The notes under the pieces were generated by a model, which searched no databases, was not told where the DNA came from, and saw only the letters and a program-made list of their open reading frames with translations. 64,000 nucleotides of DNA from Actinosynnema sp. ALI-1.44. GTDB lineage: Bacteria; Actinomycetota; Actinomycetes; Mycobacteriales; Pseudonocardiaceae. The DNA is taken from assembly GCF_001984155.1 (NCBI RefSeq), contig NZ_MTQO01000030.1:62001-126000 (forward strand). The letters are read 5' to 3'. The translations under genes and the position numbers were made by a program. This document shows positions 45,399 through 54,128 of this stretch, in pieces (the first letter of the stretch is position 1; each line of letters begins with the position of its first letter).

Positions 45399-46397
45399 AT
45401 GCTGCAGATCGACGGTCTCACCTGGACAGTCACGATCGGACTCGTGCTCGCGCTGCTGGTGCTCGACCTCGTCCTGGCGGCGGTGCGGCCGCACCGGGTC
45501 GGGTTCGGTGAGGCGGTCGCGTGGTCGGTCGGCTACATCCTGGTCGCGGTGGCGTTCGGCGTCTGGCTGACGCTGGCGCACGGCGGTGATTTCGGGCAGC
45601 AGTACTTCGCGGGGTACATCGTGGAGAAGAGCCTGTCGGTCGACAACCTCTTCGTCTTCGTGATCATCATGAGTACCTTCGCGGTGCCCGAGGAGCACCA
45701 GCACAAAGTGCTCACGTTCGGCATCATCGTCGCGCTGGTCATGCGTGCGGTTTTCATCGTGCTCGGCGCCACGCTGCTTTCGTTGTTCTCGTTCATGTTC
45801 CTGCTGTTCGGGTTGCTCCTGATCTATACCGGGATCCAGCTGTTCCGGCATCGTGACGAGGATCCGGACGTCGAGAACAACGTCGTGGTGCGGACCGCGC
45901 GTCGTGTCCTGCCGTTGTCCACCGAGTACGACGGCGGAAAGCTGTTCACCCGGCTCGACGGCAAGCGCGTGGGCACGCCGCTGGTCGTCGTACTGCTGGC
46001 CATCGGTGGGATCGACCTGTTGTTCGCGCTCGACTCGATTCCCGCGGTGTTCGGCGTCACCGACGAGCCGTACCTGGTCTTCACCGCCAATGCCTTCGCC
46101 CTGCTGGGCCTGCGCGCGCTGTACTTCCTGGTCAAGGGCCTGCTGGACCGGCTGGTGTACCTGTCGGCCGGGCTGGCGGTGATTCTCGGGTTCATCGGGA
46201 TCAAGCTGATCCTGCACTGGGCCCACGTCGACATCGACGAGAGCGTTCCGGAGATCTCGACGCCGGTCAGCCTCGCGGTGATCATCGGCATCCTTGTCGT
46301 GGTCACCGTGGCGAGCTTGGTCAAGACCCGGAACGACCCGTCGGCCAAGGCTCATCCAGGCTCGTTGCGCGCCACAGGCGGACGCGACACCGACTAG
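45399..46397 (+). CDS. TerC-family membrane protein
   Basis: A 332-aa integral membrane protein with about nine helices, of the TerC/Alx group. Family signatures are KSLSVDNLFVFVIIMSTF, and GGIDLLFALDSIPAVFGV with acidic residues inside the membrane, thought to bind or move Mn or other metal ions. FTANAFALLGLRALYFL follows. Length is normal. The ATG lacks a strong ribosome site, so the start may differ by a few codons. It converges with the DHA2 exporter, overlapping stop codons by four bases. Confidence 0.9.
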   Translation: MLQIDGLTWTVTIGLVLALLVLDLVLAAVRPHRVGFGEAVAWSVGYILVAVAFGVWLTLAHGGDFGQQYFAGYIVEKSLSVDNLFVFVIIMSTFAVPEEHQHKVLTFGIIVALVMRAVFIVLGATLLSLFSFMFLLFGLLLIYTGIQLFRHRDEDPDVENNVVVRTARRVLPLSTEYDGGKLFTRLDGKRVGTPLVVVLLAIGGIDLLFALDSIPAVFGVTDEPYLVFTANAFALLGLRALYFLVKGLLDRLVYLSAGLAVILGFIGIKLILHWAHVDIDESVPEISTPVSLAVIIGILVVVTVASLVKTRNDPSAKAHPGSLRATGGRDTD

Positions 46398-47929
46398 TGG
46401 GACTGTTTGGTGATCTGCAGGGTGCGCGGCACCAGCAGAAACGTCGCGACGGCCGCGCCGAGCATCGTCAGCGCGCCGACGAGGCCGGTGAACGTGAGCG
46501 AGTCGAGGAACGCTTCTGTGGCACGGGCCGCCAGACCGGTGGATCCGTGCTGCGTGGCGATCCCCAGCGCACCGGCCAGGGACTCCCTCGCCGCCTCCGA
46601 CTGGACGGGGTCCAGACCGGCGGCCGTCATGGTGGCGTCATCGAGGTGCGTGGCGTACGTCGCGGCCGCGACACTGCCGAGGATGGCCACGCCCAGCACG
46701 CTGCCGAGCTCGTAGGAGGTTTCCTCCAACGCGGCGGCGTTGCCCGCCTTCTCCTGGGGCGTGTCGGCCATGATGATCGCCGACCCGACCGCCAGCGCAC
46801 TTCCGCCGCCACCGAGCAGGACCAGGGCGAGCGCGACCCACGGGTAGCCGAGCGGGCTGGGCGCGAGGTAGATGACCAGGAAACCCAACGCCGCGATGGC
46901 CAGACCGCCGCCGAGTACGTTGCGTGCGCCGATACGCCCCGCCAACCCCGGTGCCAGCGGTGAGGCGATCCCCATCGCCACGGCTGCGGGCAGCAGCGCG
47001 AGACCAGCCTGCAGCGGGGAACGGCCGTCCACGAGTTGCAGCCACTGAGCCACCAGCAACATCAGCGCGCCCATGGCGAACATCGACGCCAGGGCGGCCA
47101 CGATGCCCGCGGTGAACGGAGGCCGGCGAAACAGCCGCAGGTCCAGGATGGGGTCGGGACGACGCAGGCATCGCCGCACGAACCAGCCGAGGCACAGCAC
47201 GGCGGCACCGAACGCGGCCCACGCCAGGCCGTCGCCGAAACCCTTGTCAGCGAAGTGTTTGATCGACCAGACCAGGGCAACCATGCCCGCGATGGACGCG
47301 ATGGTCCCTGGCGTGTCCCAGCGGGGCGGGGTCGGCGTGCGGTACTCGGGCAGCAGGAAGTACGCGGCGACCAGTGCGAGCCCCATGAGCGGCACGTTGA
47401 CCAGGAACGCCGACTGCCACGAGACGTGTTCGAGGAGCAGGCCGCCGACGACCGGGCCGACCGCGATGCCGACCGCGGACACTGATGCCCAGATACCCAG
47501 GGCGGTGGCGCGTTCCTTCGGGTCGGTGAAGATGACGCGGATCATCGACAAGGTTGTCGGCATGATCATGGCGCCGCCGGCGCCCAGGAACGCCCGGACG
47601 AGGATGACGCCGGCGGGGGAGCCCACGGCCAGGATGGCCAGCGAGACCGCGCCGAACGTCAGGTACCCGGCCAGCAACACGCGCTTGCGGCCGAACCGGT
47701 CGGCCAGCGCGCTGACGGGTACGAGCAGGCCGGCGAGGATCAGCGAGTGGATGTCGACGATCCACAACTGCTGTGCGGCCGTGGGCGCGAGTTCTTCGGT
47801 GATGCGCGGCAGGGCGACGTTGAGGATCGTCATGTCCATGGCGATCACGAGCAGGCTCGCGGACAACACCGCCAACGCTGCCCAGCGTCGGCCGGTGCTT
47901 GTCTGGCGGGTGTCGTGCGTGGTGCTCAT
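46394..47929 (-). CDS. DHA2-type (EmrB/QacA) MFS drug exporter
   Basis: A 511-aa major facilitator with 14 predicted membrane helices. Motif D1-type LNVALPRITEEL follows helix 1, motif A is ADRFGRKRVLLAGY between helices 2 and 3, and motif C occurs as AVGPVVGGLLLEH. Such pumps expel drugs or natural products by proton exchange. The ATG follows AGGAGAAGAA and overlaps the stop of the TetR gene by four bases, so repressor and pump are co-translated. Confidence 0.93.
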   Translation of the reverse strand: MSTTHDTRQTSTGRRWAALAVLSASLLVIAMDMTILNVALPRITEELAPTAAQQLWIVDIHSLILAGLLVPVSALADRFGRKRVLLAGYLTFGAVSLAILAVGSPAGVILVRAFLGAGGAMIMPTTLSMIRVIFTDPKERATALGIWASVSAVGIAVGPVVGGLLLEHVSWQSAFLVNVPLMGLALVAAYFLLPEYRTPTPPRWDTPGTIASIAGMVALVWSIKHFADKGFGDGLAWAAFGAAVLCLGWFVRRCLRRPDPILDLRLFRRPPFTAGIVAALASMFAMGALMLLVAQWLQLVDGRSPLQAGLALLPAAVAMGIASPLAPGLAGRIGARNVLGGGLAIAALGFLVIYLAPSPLGYPWVALALVLLGGGGSALAVGSAIIMADTPQEKAGNAAALEETSYELGSVLGVAILGSVAAATYATHLDDATMTAAGLDPVQSEAARESLAGALGIATQHGSTGLAARATEAFLDSLTFTGLVGALTMLGAAVATFLLVPRTLQITKQSH

Positions 47930-48519
47930 TTCTTCTCCTCGCCTGCCGCGGGCAGGCGCATCAGGGCGGTGATGGCGCGGCTGAGGGCCGCGCGATCCAG
48001 CGGTTCGTCGTGCAGGAGCGCGTGGACGCCGACGCCGTCCACGAACGCGGCGACCAACCGCGCGTTGATGGGGCTGGTCCAGGCCGAGAGCAGCTCGGCC
48101 ATGTTGTCGGCCCATCGCCGTTCCAGGTGACGCAACTCGGGTCGTTGGAGAGCGGCACCCTGTAGTGCTGCGTCAGCGCGCAGTCGATCGCGGTCGCAGA
48201 GGTAGTCGTACAGCTGCGACGCGAGCACGTCCGGGTCTCCGTCGGCCTCGGCGGTCTGCTGTCGTGTTTCGGCGAACGCCTCGTCGAGCCCTTCCGCCAG
48301 CAGGTTCAGCGCGGCCTCACGCAGTTCGCCGAGGTCAGCGAAGTAGTAGGTGGTCGAGCCGAGTGGTACGCCGGCGCGGTCGGCGACACGGCGGTGGGTG
48401 AGGTCACCGCCTTCCACCAGCAGGTCGGCCGCCGCCTGGGTGATCGCCCGGCGGCGGGCGACCGGGTCACGGCGGCTGCGGGGGACGGCCTGGTCGGGGC
48501 CGTCGGACGGGGCAGGCAT
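47926..48519 (-). CDS. TetR-family repressor of the DHA2 exporter
   Basis: A 197-aa regulator with helix-turn-helix HRRVADRAGVPLGSTTYYFADLGELREAA cut to its core VADRAGVPLGSTTYYF, and a helical ligand domain. It is the first gene of an operon with the exporter. A 28-bp palindrome lies just upstream. The expected mode is autorepression released by the exporter's substrate. Confidence 0.9.
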   Translation of the reverse strand: MPAPSDGPDQAVPRSRRDPVARRRAITQAAADLLVEGGDLTHRRVADRAGVPLGSTTYYFADLGELREAALNLLAEGLDEAFAETRQQTAEADGDPDVLASQLYDYLCDRDRLRADAALQGAALQRPELRHLERRWADNMAELLSAWTSPINARLVAAFVDGVGVHALLHDEPLDRAALSRAITALMRLPAAGEEKK

Positions 48520-48550
48520 TCGCGGTCCTTCCGGAGGTGGACGGGGTACT

Positions 48551-48578
48551 TGTACTAATGTACATGTACATTCGTACA
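48551..48578. promoter_or_regulatory. 28-bp TetR operator palindrome
   Basis: The centre AATGTACATGTACATT is a perfect 16-bp palindrome. Extending outward, the arms reach 14 bp with one mismatch (outer TGTAC and GTACA). It lies about 30 bases before the TetR start and is by far the strongest dyad near this gene. Confidence 0.8.
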
Positions 48579-48579
48579 C

Positions 48580-48975
48580 AAGCCCGGTGGTGTGGGCTCC
48601 ACCACCCGAACCTGCTTGGCGTCGCGGTCTGTGGATCGCTGCTCAGCGTGCGTGGCACGACCTCGGCATCGGTCTGAACGACCAGGTGGTCACCGTGGAC
48701 CGCGACGATGGTGGTCGCAGGCTGGCGGAGGGGCATTTCGTACTGGAGTTCGCCGGACTCGACGTCCCAGACCCGCAGGAATCCATCGGCGCCCGAAGTC
48801 GCGATCCGCGCCGACCCGCCGTGCCGCCACGCCACCAGCGCCGTGACCGGTCCGGAGTGGGCCACGAACTCGATCACTGCCTGATCGTTCCCGGCCAGGG
48901 GTATCAGCCGGACGTGGCCGTCCTGCCCACCTTCCGGCCGGACGAGACGGTCGTGCAACAGAAGGTTGTGGTCGA
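48580..48975 (-). pseudogene. C-terminal WD40-repeat remnant
   Basis: The frame contains one and a half WD40 repeats: VAHSGPVTALVAWRHGG, ATSGADGFLRVWDVESGEL and ATTIVAVHGDHLVV. It has no start codon with a ribosome site. A complete WD40 protein needs six to eight repeats, so most of the gene is missing on the 5' side, next to the plus-strand gene at 49026. The frame runs on without a stop through the TetR operator, so its 3' end is also disturbed. Confidence 0.5.
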
Positions 48976-49025
48976 GCGAGTGGGAGGCAAGTGGGTTGGT
49001 GGCACCTGACGGGTCGCGCGGGCGG

Positions 49026-50732
49026 ATGTCGCCGGACGAAGCCGTCGACGTGGCGGCCCAGGCACCGGACAGTCTGCGCGACAACCCCTTGATGCCGCGT
49101 ACCGTGCCCACCGAACCGGACCTGTGGCCACCGCTGCGACAGCTCGGCTTCAGCCTCGTCGACGGCGGCGACTTCCCCAACGAGCTGCGGGACTTCCAGG
49201 CACTGCGGCCTGGCGTGTCCCACCCGAGTTGGGTCGCCGCGCCGCCGGAGGAGACGTTCGTCGTCGGTGACGCCACCGCGAAGGTCCTTGCGGCGTACGG
49301 GATCTCCACCTCCAGCATCCGTCCGGCGGACAGCTTCGCTGCCGACAACCTGCTCAGGCGGCTGCGCAAGGCGGAATCGGCGGTGGAGGAGCGGCAGGCG
49401 CTCTCGCGGGAGGTGAAGGCGGAGCACCTCCTCGTGATCAGGCAGTGCCAGCAGGACCTGGAGACCTGGCTGGAGCAGAACCACGGTGAACACTCGCTGA
49501 TCGGGCACCTGGTCCACCACGTCGACAAGGAGATCGACGAGGCCCGACACGCACTGATCGCCCTGGCGAACGAGTACAAGCACCAGAACGTCCGGCGCGT
49601 CGAGGTCCTGCGACCGTTGGAGCGCATTCGCGATCGGCTGGTGTTCCGCCTGACCGGCTACGTGCCCGTCACCGCGGTCGCGGACGCGATCTGGATCACC
49701 GCCCTGCTGACCGGCCTGCCCCCACGGGTGGTCGGCGCGGCGGTGGTGGCGACCGGTGCGGTCGCGGTGGCGCAGTACTACGTCTTCCAGCTCGCTTCGA
49801 AGGCGAACAGGCTGGAGTACGAGCTGGCCCGTCTGGACGCACGCCGGACGCAGACCATGGCGGCGGTGAAGCGCTGGCCGGGGGAAGTGGAGAGGCTGGG
49901 CGCGCTCTACAACATCATGCTGGACTGGGGCGAGATCATCGGCTGGCTGCTGCACAAGCCGTTCTCGTACTCGGATGCGGGCGACGGCTCGGGATTCGGC
50001 GCCCACAGCAGACCGGAGGCGTTCCACTGGGGACAGACGAGGATCGACAGCCCCGCGGTGAACGACCTGGCCACCGCGGTGACCCGGGACGTGTTCACCT
50101 CCGGGTGGATCGGAGAGCTGTACGAGGCGGTGTACGCGGCCGCCGTCCCGGAATCCGTCACGACGACGGTACCGGACGCCTACACCGACGCCGATCGATC
50201 ACCCGCGGCCTCCCGGTTGGCGACCCAACCGGAGGACTCCGACGAGCCCGACGTTCCCGGACCGGTGCCTGAGCACAGACCGCTGTACGCGCGGGAGCGC
50301 CTGCTCCGGGCGTTCCGCGACCTCGAATGCGGAGACACCGCGGGCCGGCACCTCGCGGCCGACATCGAGAAAGTGCTGCTCGCCATGGAGCCGGAGAAAC
50401 TGCTGGCCGCGGTGTCCGTCGAACAGACGCCTCCGCACGCCGTGCCCGCGGTCGAGTTTCTCTCGGCGGTGCTGCCCAAACCGGTCGGTGGAGCGCCGTG
50501 CCCCCAGTTGGCGATGACGATCTTCAGTGACCGGGGCCGCATCGACAACAAGGGAAAAGTGGTTCGAGTGCACCTGTGGGGCGTCGCGCACCAACTGCCC
50601 CGCGAACCGGGCGCCCAGGTCAGGCTGCACCGGGGAGGCACTGTGGAGGGCAGCGTCCAGTACCAGTTCTCGATCATCAGGCTCGACGTGTCGGCGGGAT
50701 GTGAGCCGGAGGACTTGCGCCTGCCCGTGTGA
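49026..50732 (+). CDS. membrane protein with coiled coil, unknown function
   Basis: A 568-aa protein. Residues about 100-200 are highly charged and helical (LLRRLRKAESAVEERQALSRE, ALIALANEYKHQNV), suggesting a coiled coil. Two hydrophobic segments follow near 215-255 (VPVTAVADAIWITALLTGL, VVGAAVVATGAVAVAQYY). The C-terminal 200 residues are soluble with FRDLECGDTAGRHLAADIEKVLLAM. No known catalytic motif is visible. The start is uncertain; an in-frame GTG exists 60 bases earlier. It may be a membrane-associated effector or scaffold. Confidence 0.65.
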   Translation: MSPDEAVDVAAQAPDSLRDNPLMPRTVPTEPDLWPPLRQLGFSLVDGGDFPNELRDFQALRPGVSHPSWVAAPPEETFVVGDATAKVLAAYGISTSSIRPADSFAADNLLRRLRKAESAVEERQALSREVKAEHLLVIRQCQQDLETWLEQNHGEHSLIGHLVHHVDKEIDEARHALIALANEYKHQNVRRVEVLRPLERIRDRLVFRLTGYVPVTAVADAIWITALLTGLPPRVVGAAVVATGAVAVAQYYVFQLASKANRLEYELARLDARRTQTMAAVKRWPGEVERLGALYNIMLDWGEIIGWLLHKPFSYSDAGDGSGFGAHSRPEAFHWGQTRIDSPAVNDLATAVTRDVFTSGWIGELYEAVYAAAVPESVTTTVPDAYTDADRSPAASRLATQPEDSDEPDVPGPVPEHRPLYARERLLRAFRDLECGDTAGRHLAADIEKVLLAMEPEKLLAAVSVEQTPPHAVPAVEFLSAVLPKPVGGAPCPQLAMTIFSDRGRIDNKGKVVRVHLWGVAHQLPREPGAQVRLHRGGTVEGSVQYQFSIIRLDVSAGCEPEDLRLPV

Positions 50733-50810
50733 GGCTGGGTGGTCGGCGACGCCGACGGGCGTGGACTCGCCAGGTCTCGGCGTATCCGCTGATCGACGGA
50801 TACGCTCCCG

Positions 50811-51428
50811 CTAGCCCGGTGCCTCCGCGGGGAGGGCGTTGTCGATGAGGACGGCGGCGATGGCGGCGGCGGTGGGGAGAGCGTCGGTGTCGAGTGCCCG
50901 GGTGCGGACGGAGGCGCCGTCGAGCAGCAACGCGAGCTGTTCGCCGAGTTGTTCGGGTTCGACCGCACCTGCCTGGCGTGCGGTCTCGGTGAAGCGGGCG
51001 GCGACCGACGCCTTGTAGTCGTGTGCGCGTCGACGTGCCGGGTGGTCGGTGTCGTTGATCTCAACAGCGGCCGCGATGAAGGGGCACAGCGGTGTCGTCT
51101 CGGCCGGTGGCACCGATGGTGGCTTTTCGAAGGCGGCGAGCAGCCGTTCGCGGGGTGTGAGCTCGGCGCTGTCGAAGATTTCGGGCATCGTGTCGGGATC
51201 GTGCCGGCGCAGGTACTCGGTGACGAGCTCGTCCTTGCTCGTGAAGTGCTGGTAGGCGGTGCGTTTGGACACCTGGGCCACCGCGCAGAGCTGGTCCATC
51301 CCGGTGTTGTTGATGCCTTGTTCGCGGAACAGCTGCTGCGACGCGCTGAGGATGCGCTCGCGCGCGCCTCTGCCGCGTCGTTGGCCAGTTGGGCCTTTCT
51401 CCAGCTTGGTCACCTCGTCAGCATACAA
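50811..51428 (-). CDS. TetR/AcrR-family regulator, paired with SDR
   Basis: A 205-aa repressor: ERILSASQQLFREQGINNTGMDQLCAVAQVSK is cut to its core FREQGINNTGMDQL, then TAYQHFTSKDELV. The C-terminal ligand domain has CPFIAAAVEIND, the same subgroup mark (a Cys-x-F/L-x-A/N pattern) as its counterpart at 34761. The start is unclear: TTG at 51428 or GTG 15 bases later; neither has a good ribosome site. It is divergent from the SDR at 51544. Confidence 0.85.
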   Translation of the reverse strand: MYADEVTKLEKGPTGQRRGRGARERILSASQQLFREQGINNTGMDQLCAVAQVSKRTAYQHFTSKDELVTEYLRRHDPDTMPEIFDSAELTPRERLLAAFEKPPSVPPAETTPLCPFIAAAVEINDTDHPARRRAHDYKASVAARFTETARQAGAVEPEQLGEQLALLLDGASVRTRALDTDALPTAAAIAAVLIDNALPAEAPG

Positions 51429-51446
51429 CGCGGGTAACGGCGAGTG

Positions 51447-51508
51447 TACTTAACTTGCGTCCGTCGGGGCGGCCTTGCTAGCCTATGTACACAAATCGTT
51501 CTACTTAA
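51447..51508. promoter_or_regulatory. divergent TetR/SDR control region with repeated TACTTAA
   Basis: TACTTAA occurs at 51447-51453 and again at 51502-51508 in the 115-base region between the divergent genes. These AT-rich repeats may be half sites or -10-like elements. No long perfect dyad is present, unlike the other TetR genes in the window. Confidence 0.35.
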
Positions 51509-51543
51509 GGCGTTGGCGTGTCGCAGCGCGAAAGGAATGAGTC

Positions 51544-52278
51544 ATGGGAAAGCTTGACGGCAAGGTCGCGGTGGTCACGGGAGGAACGACCGGACTGGCT
51601 CTGGCGAGCGCCAAGCTGTTCGTCGAGGAAGGCGCTTACGTCTTCATCACCGGGCGGCGAGAGGACGTCCTGGACGAAGCCGTCGCGCTGATCGGGCGCA
51701 ATGTGACCGGTGTGCGGGGTGATGCCGCGAACCTCGCCGACCTGGACCGTCTGTTTGAGACGGTGAAGCGGGAGAAAGGCAGCATCGACGTGCTGTTCGC
51801 GAGCGCGGGAACGGGAGAAGCGGCCAAGCTCGGCGAGATCACCGAGGACCACTTCGACAAGATCTTCGGGCTGAACGCGCGTGGCACGCTCTTCGCGGTG
51901 CAGAAGGCGCTGCCGCTGTTCAACGACGGCGGGTCGATCTTCATGACCGGGTCGATCGCCTCGGTCAAGGGCTGGCCCGACTGGAGTGTCTATTCGGCGA
52001 GCAAAGCCGTGCAGCACGCCTTCGCCCGGGTGTGGCTGGCCGAACTGAAGGACCGCCACATCCGGGTCAACGTGCTGAGTCCTGGGCAGGTCGCCACGCC
52101 GATCCAGGAGCGGTTGTTCGATGCGGAGACCAAGGCGCAGTTCGAATCCCTGATCCCGCGGGGGAAGATCGGGCGCCCCGAGGAGATCGCCGCGGCAGCG
52201 CTGTTCCTCGCGTCGGACGACTCGTCCTACGTCAACGGCATGGAACTGGCGGTCGACGGCGGCACCTCGGCGATCTGA
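51544..52278 (+). CDS. short-chain dehydrogenase/reductase
   Basis: A 244-aa classical SDR. The cofactor motif is TGGTTGLA (residues about 13-20) rather than the usual TGxxxGIG. SAG replaces NAG in FASAGTGEA near 88. The catalytic Ser is in MTGSIAS near 138, and YSASK near 151-155 holds Tyr and Lys. Length and layout equal the SDR at 35482, and large parts align by eye, so they are paralogues. It is divergent from a TetR regulator that probably controls it. AAAGGAATG precedes the start. Confidence 0.9.
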   Translation: MGKLDGKVAVVTGGTTGLALASAKLFVEEGAYVFITGRREDVLDEAVALIGRNVTGVRGDAANLADLDRLFETVKREKGSIDVLFASAGTGEAAKLGEITEDHFDKIFGLNARGTLFAVQKALPLFNDGGSIFMTGSIASVKGWPDWSVYSASKAVQHAFARVWLAELKDRHIRVNVLSPGQVATPIQERLFDAETKAQFESLIPRGKIGRPEEIAAAALFLASDDSSYVNGMELAVDGGTSAI

Positions 52279-52591
52279 CCGTTCCGCCCACTCAAGATCA
52301 CCAATGGGAAAGGAATGCCATGGCCGGTCCTTGCGTTTCTTGCCGACGGTTCGATCCAGCACAGCGCACCCGCCAGAGTCGCCAACGTCTCTCCTCAACC
52401 CTCAAGCCTTCGCCTGCGATGCTGCTTTTGCTGTGAAGCCGCTAATTCGGATCTTGAAACGGAACCCGCCTGCTGCTGCCGAGCCACCCATGGTGCCTGC
52501 CGCCACACATCCGCTGTCACGGAGCCCTTTCGGGAAAGAGGTCATCCAGAAGGGGGCACTCAGTCATGGGGGGACAGAGGACACTGGTCGG
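52279..52591. other. intergenic, no gene seen
   Basis: A short frame starting MAGPCVSCRRFDP (52316) with AAAGGAATGCC before it lies directly behind the SDR but is not recognisable and soon loses coding character. Otherwise empty. Confidence 0.4.
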
Positions 52592-52933
52592 ATGGATCCG
52601 GTCTACGCCCTGTGGGGAGCGCTGGGTGCGGCGGCGAATCTGGGGGTGATTTTCCTGGAGGCGTCCCGCAGGGTCAAAGGCTGGCCGTGGGTTCGACCGC
52701 ACGGTCCTGGCGGGGGCGTGTACGCCGTCATGATCGCTGTCAATCTCGCTATCGCCGCGGTGACCACCGCCGCTGTGGCGACAACCCATATCGTCAACAG
52801 TGGCCTTGTCGCGTTCGGATTGGGCGCCACCGCCCCGATTGTCGTCAAGAAAGTCGCTCGCTACGCCGAGAGCCTTCTGCCCGGTGACGACGAGGACGCT
52901 CCGCCGCGGGCAGGTGACGTGGATGCCCACTGA
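52592..52933 (+). CDS. small membrane protein, two helices
   Basis: A 113-aa protein with hydrophobic helices near residues 3-20 (VYALWGALGAAANLGVIFLE) and 40-85 (VYAVMIAVNLAIAAVTTAAVATT onward) and an acidic C-terminus (GDDEDAPPRAGDVDAH). Its stop overlaps the next gene by 11 bases. In related actinobacteria such two-helix proteins sit beside NACHT-type proteins; here the partner keeps only a NACHT-protein-like tail. The ATG lacks a strong ribosome site. Confidence 0.55.
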   Translation: MDPVYALWGALGAAANLGVIFLEASRRVKGWPWVRPHGPGGGVYAVMIAVNLAIAAVTTAAVATTHIVNSGLVAFGLGATAPIVVKKVARYAESLLPGDDEDAPPRAGDVDAH

Positions 52934-53927
52934 TGCCGTGGCCAGGCGGCTGTTGGCTGCGTTCGCTGGTACCGCGCCCGCTTTCACGCGCGAACCCCGT
53001 TCTGTCCCACGTGGTGCGGTGCGGCGGCTGCTGGCCGCGTTCGCAGGCTCCGCACCCGCGTTCACCCCGGGCGGCATGGTGGACCAACACACCTCTACGG
53101 CTCAGGCAGCCGTGGGCGAGCCGCCCCTGCCGACCGGACTGGTCGTTGACGTTTCCCAGGCTGGTCCGCGACGCGGGCACACGCTGGCACAGGTCGCCGA
53201 CGAGTTCGCGTCGCGCAACGCTCACGACCGCCTGACCGCACGAATCTGGCTCGAAGGCGCGGAAATGCGGCTTGCCTACCAGCTTCTGGACGCGATGGAC
53301 AAGATCAAGGCCCTTCGAGGCCTGTTCGACCGCGAGCACATCGTCGATCTCGCCATCCCGCTGAACCGTGCGCGAGCCATCGCCCGCCTCCATGACTCGA
53401 CCCGTGACCTCGCCATCCATCTTGACGTGGCGCACGGCCAGGTCCGCGACCTCGCTGATGCTTACGGTCTCGCCTTGGGCCGTGCCAGCGCCCGTCAACT
53501 CGACCTTTCCCGTGACCTCGCACGAGACCTGACCCGCCATCTCCCGGGTGACCTGGCACGCCTGCTCGGGCGTGTCGTGGTCAGGCTGCCCGAGTACGAA
53601 TTCGCTCGGGACATCAGCGCGGCTTTCGATGAGAACATCGCGCCGTCGGGAAATGCGGCGCTCGCGCTGCTGAACACGCTGTCCCGGACGGTGGTGCGGC
53701 TGCGAGACGCCGCGTCTGACATGGTCGACGCGGATCTGGTCGAGGTGGATCTGGGTGATCCGGACCTACGGGAGCGGCTGCTGGACGGCGTGCGGTGGTC
53801 CACCGGCACGCGGTGGCCCGCGGAACTGCGCACCTGGATCGAAGCCCATTCCACCTCGATAGAGGGTGGCCTCTACAAGATCCGCCTACGCGATGATTCC
53901 CCGGATCGCACGACGAGCACCGCATGA
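52923..53927 (+). CDS. protein resembling the C-terminal part of a NACHT/STAND protein
   Basis: A 334-aa protein. The first 45 residues contain a short tandem repeat, ARRLLAAFAGTAPAFT and VRRLLAAFAGSAPAFT. Next comes a helical stretch, then a pseudo-repeat of RDLA units (HDSTRDLAIHLDVAHGQVRDLA, LSRDLARDLTRHLPGDLARLL). The end reads VRWSTGTRWPAELRTWIEAHS, a form common at the C-terminus of actinobacterial NACHT proteins. No Walker motif is present. It may be a shortened, still translated derivative of a signalling NTPase, or a separate adaptor. Confidence 0.5.
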   Translation: MPTDAVARRLLAAFAGTAPAFTREPRSVPRGAVRRLLAAFAGSAPAFTPGGMVDQHTSTAQAAVGEPPLPTGLVVDVSQAGPRRGHTLAQVADEFASRNAHDRLTARIWLEGAEMRLAYQLLDAMDKIKALRGLFDREHIVDLAIPLNRARAIARLHDSTRDLAIHLDVAHGQVRDLADAYGLALGRASARQLDLSRDLARDLTRHLPGDLARLLGRVVVRLPEYEFARDISAAFDENIAPSGNAALALLNTLSRTVVRLRDAASDMVDADLVEVDLGDPDLRERLLDGVRWSTGTRWPAELRTWIEAHSTSIEGGLYKIRLRDDSPDRTTSTA

Positions 53928-53984
53928 GGCCCCTGCGGGCGTGTTTTCGGCGCCTACCGCGCTGACCGCACTGATCACCAGTAG

Positions 53985-54004
53985 CTCGCCGGAAAACCGG
54001 CGAG
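53985..54004. terminator. 8-bp hairpin with AAAA loop
   Basis: CTCGCCGG-AAAA-CCGGCGAG is a perfect, very stable short stem 58 bases behind the preceding gene. Confidence 0.6.
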
Positions 54005-54128
54005 TGTTCCGGAATATGGACCTGTGCGACCCGCGGACGACCTGGAGCGCTTCGAGTGGCACAGTGATCACCAGGACAAGACGTCAAGCGCCTTGACCAT
54101 TCGAGGCGGGTGTGACTAAGGAGAGACG

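Noticed and set aside
45306-46355. A 349-codon minus-strand frame rich in His, Gln, Asp and Glu
   Set aside because: Antisense to terC, a clear membrane protein; the low-complexity composition is the usual shadow.
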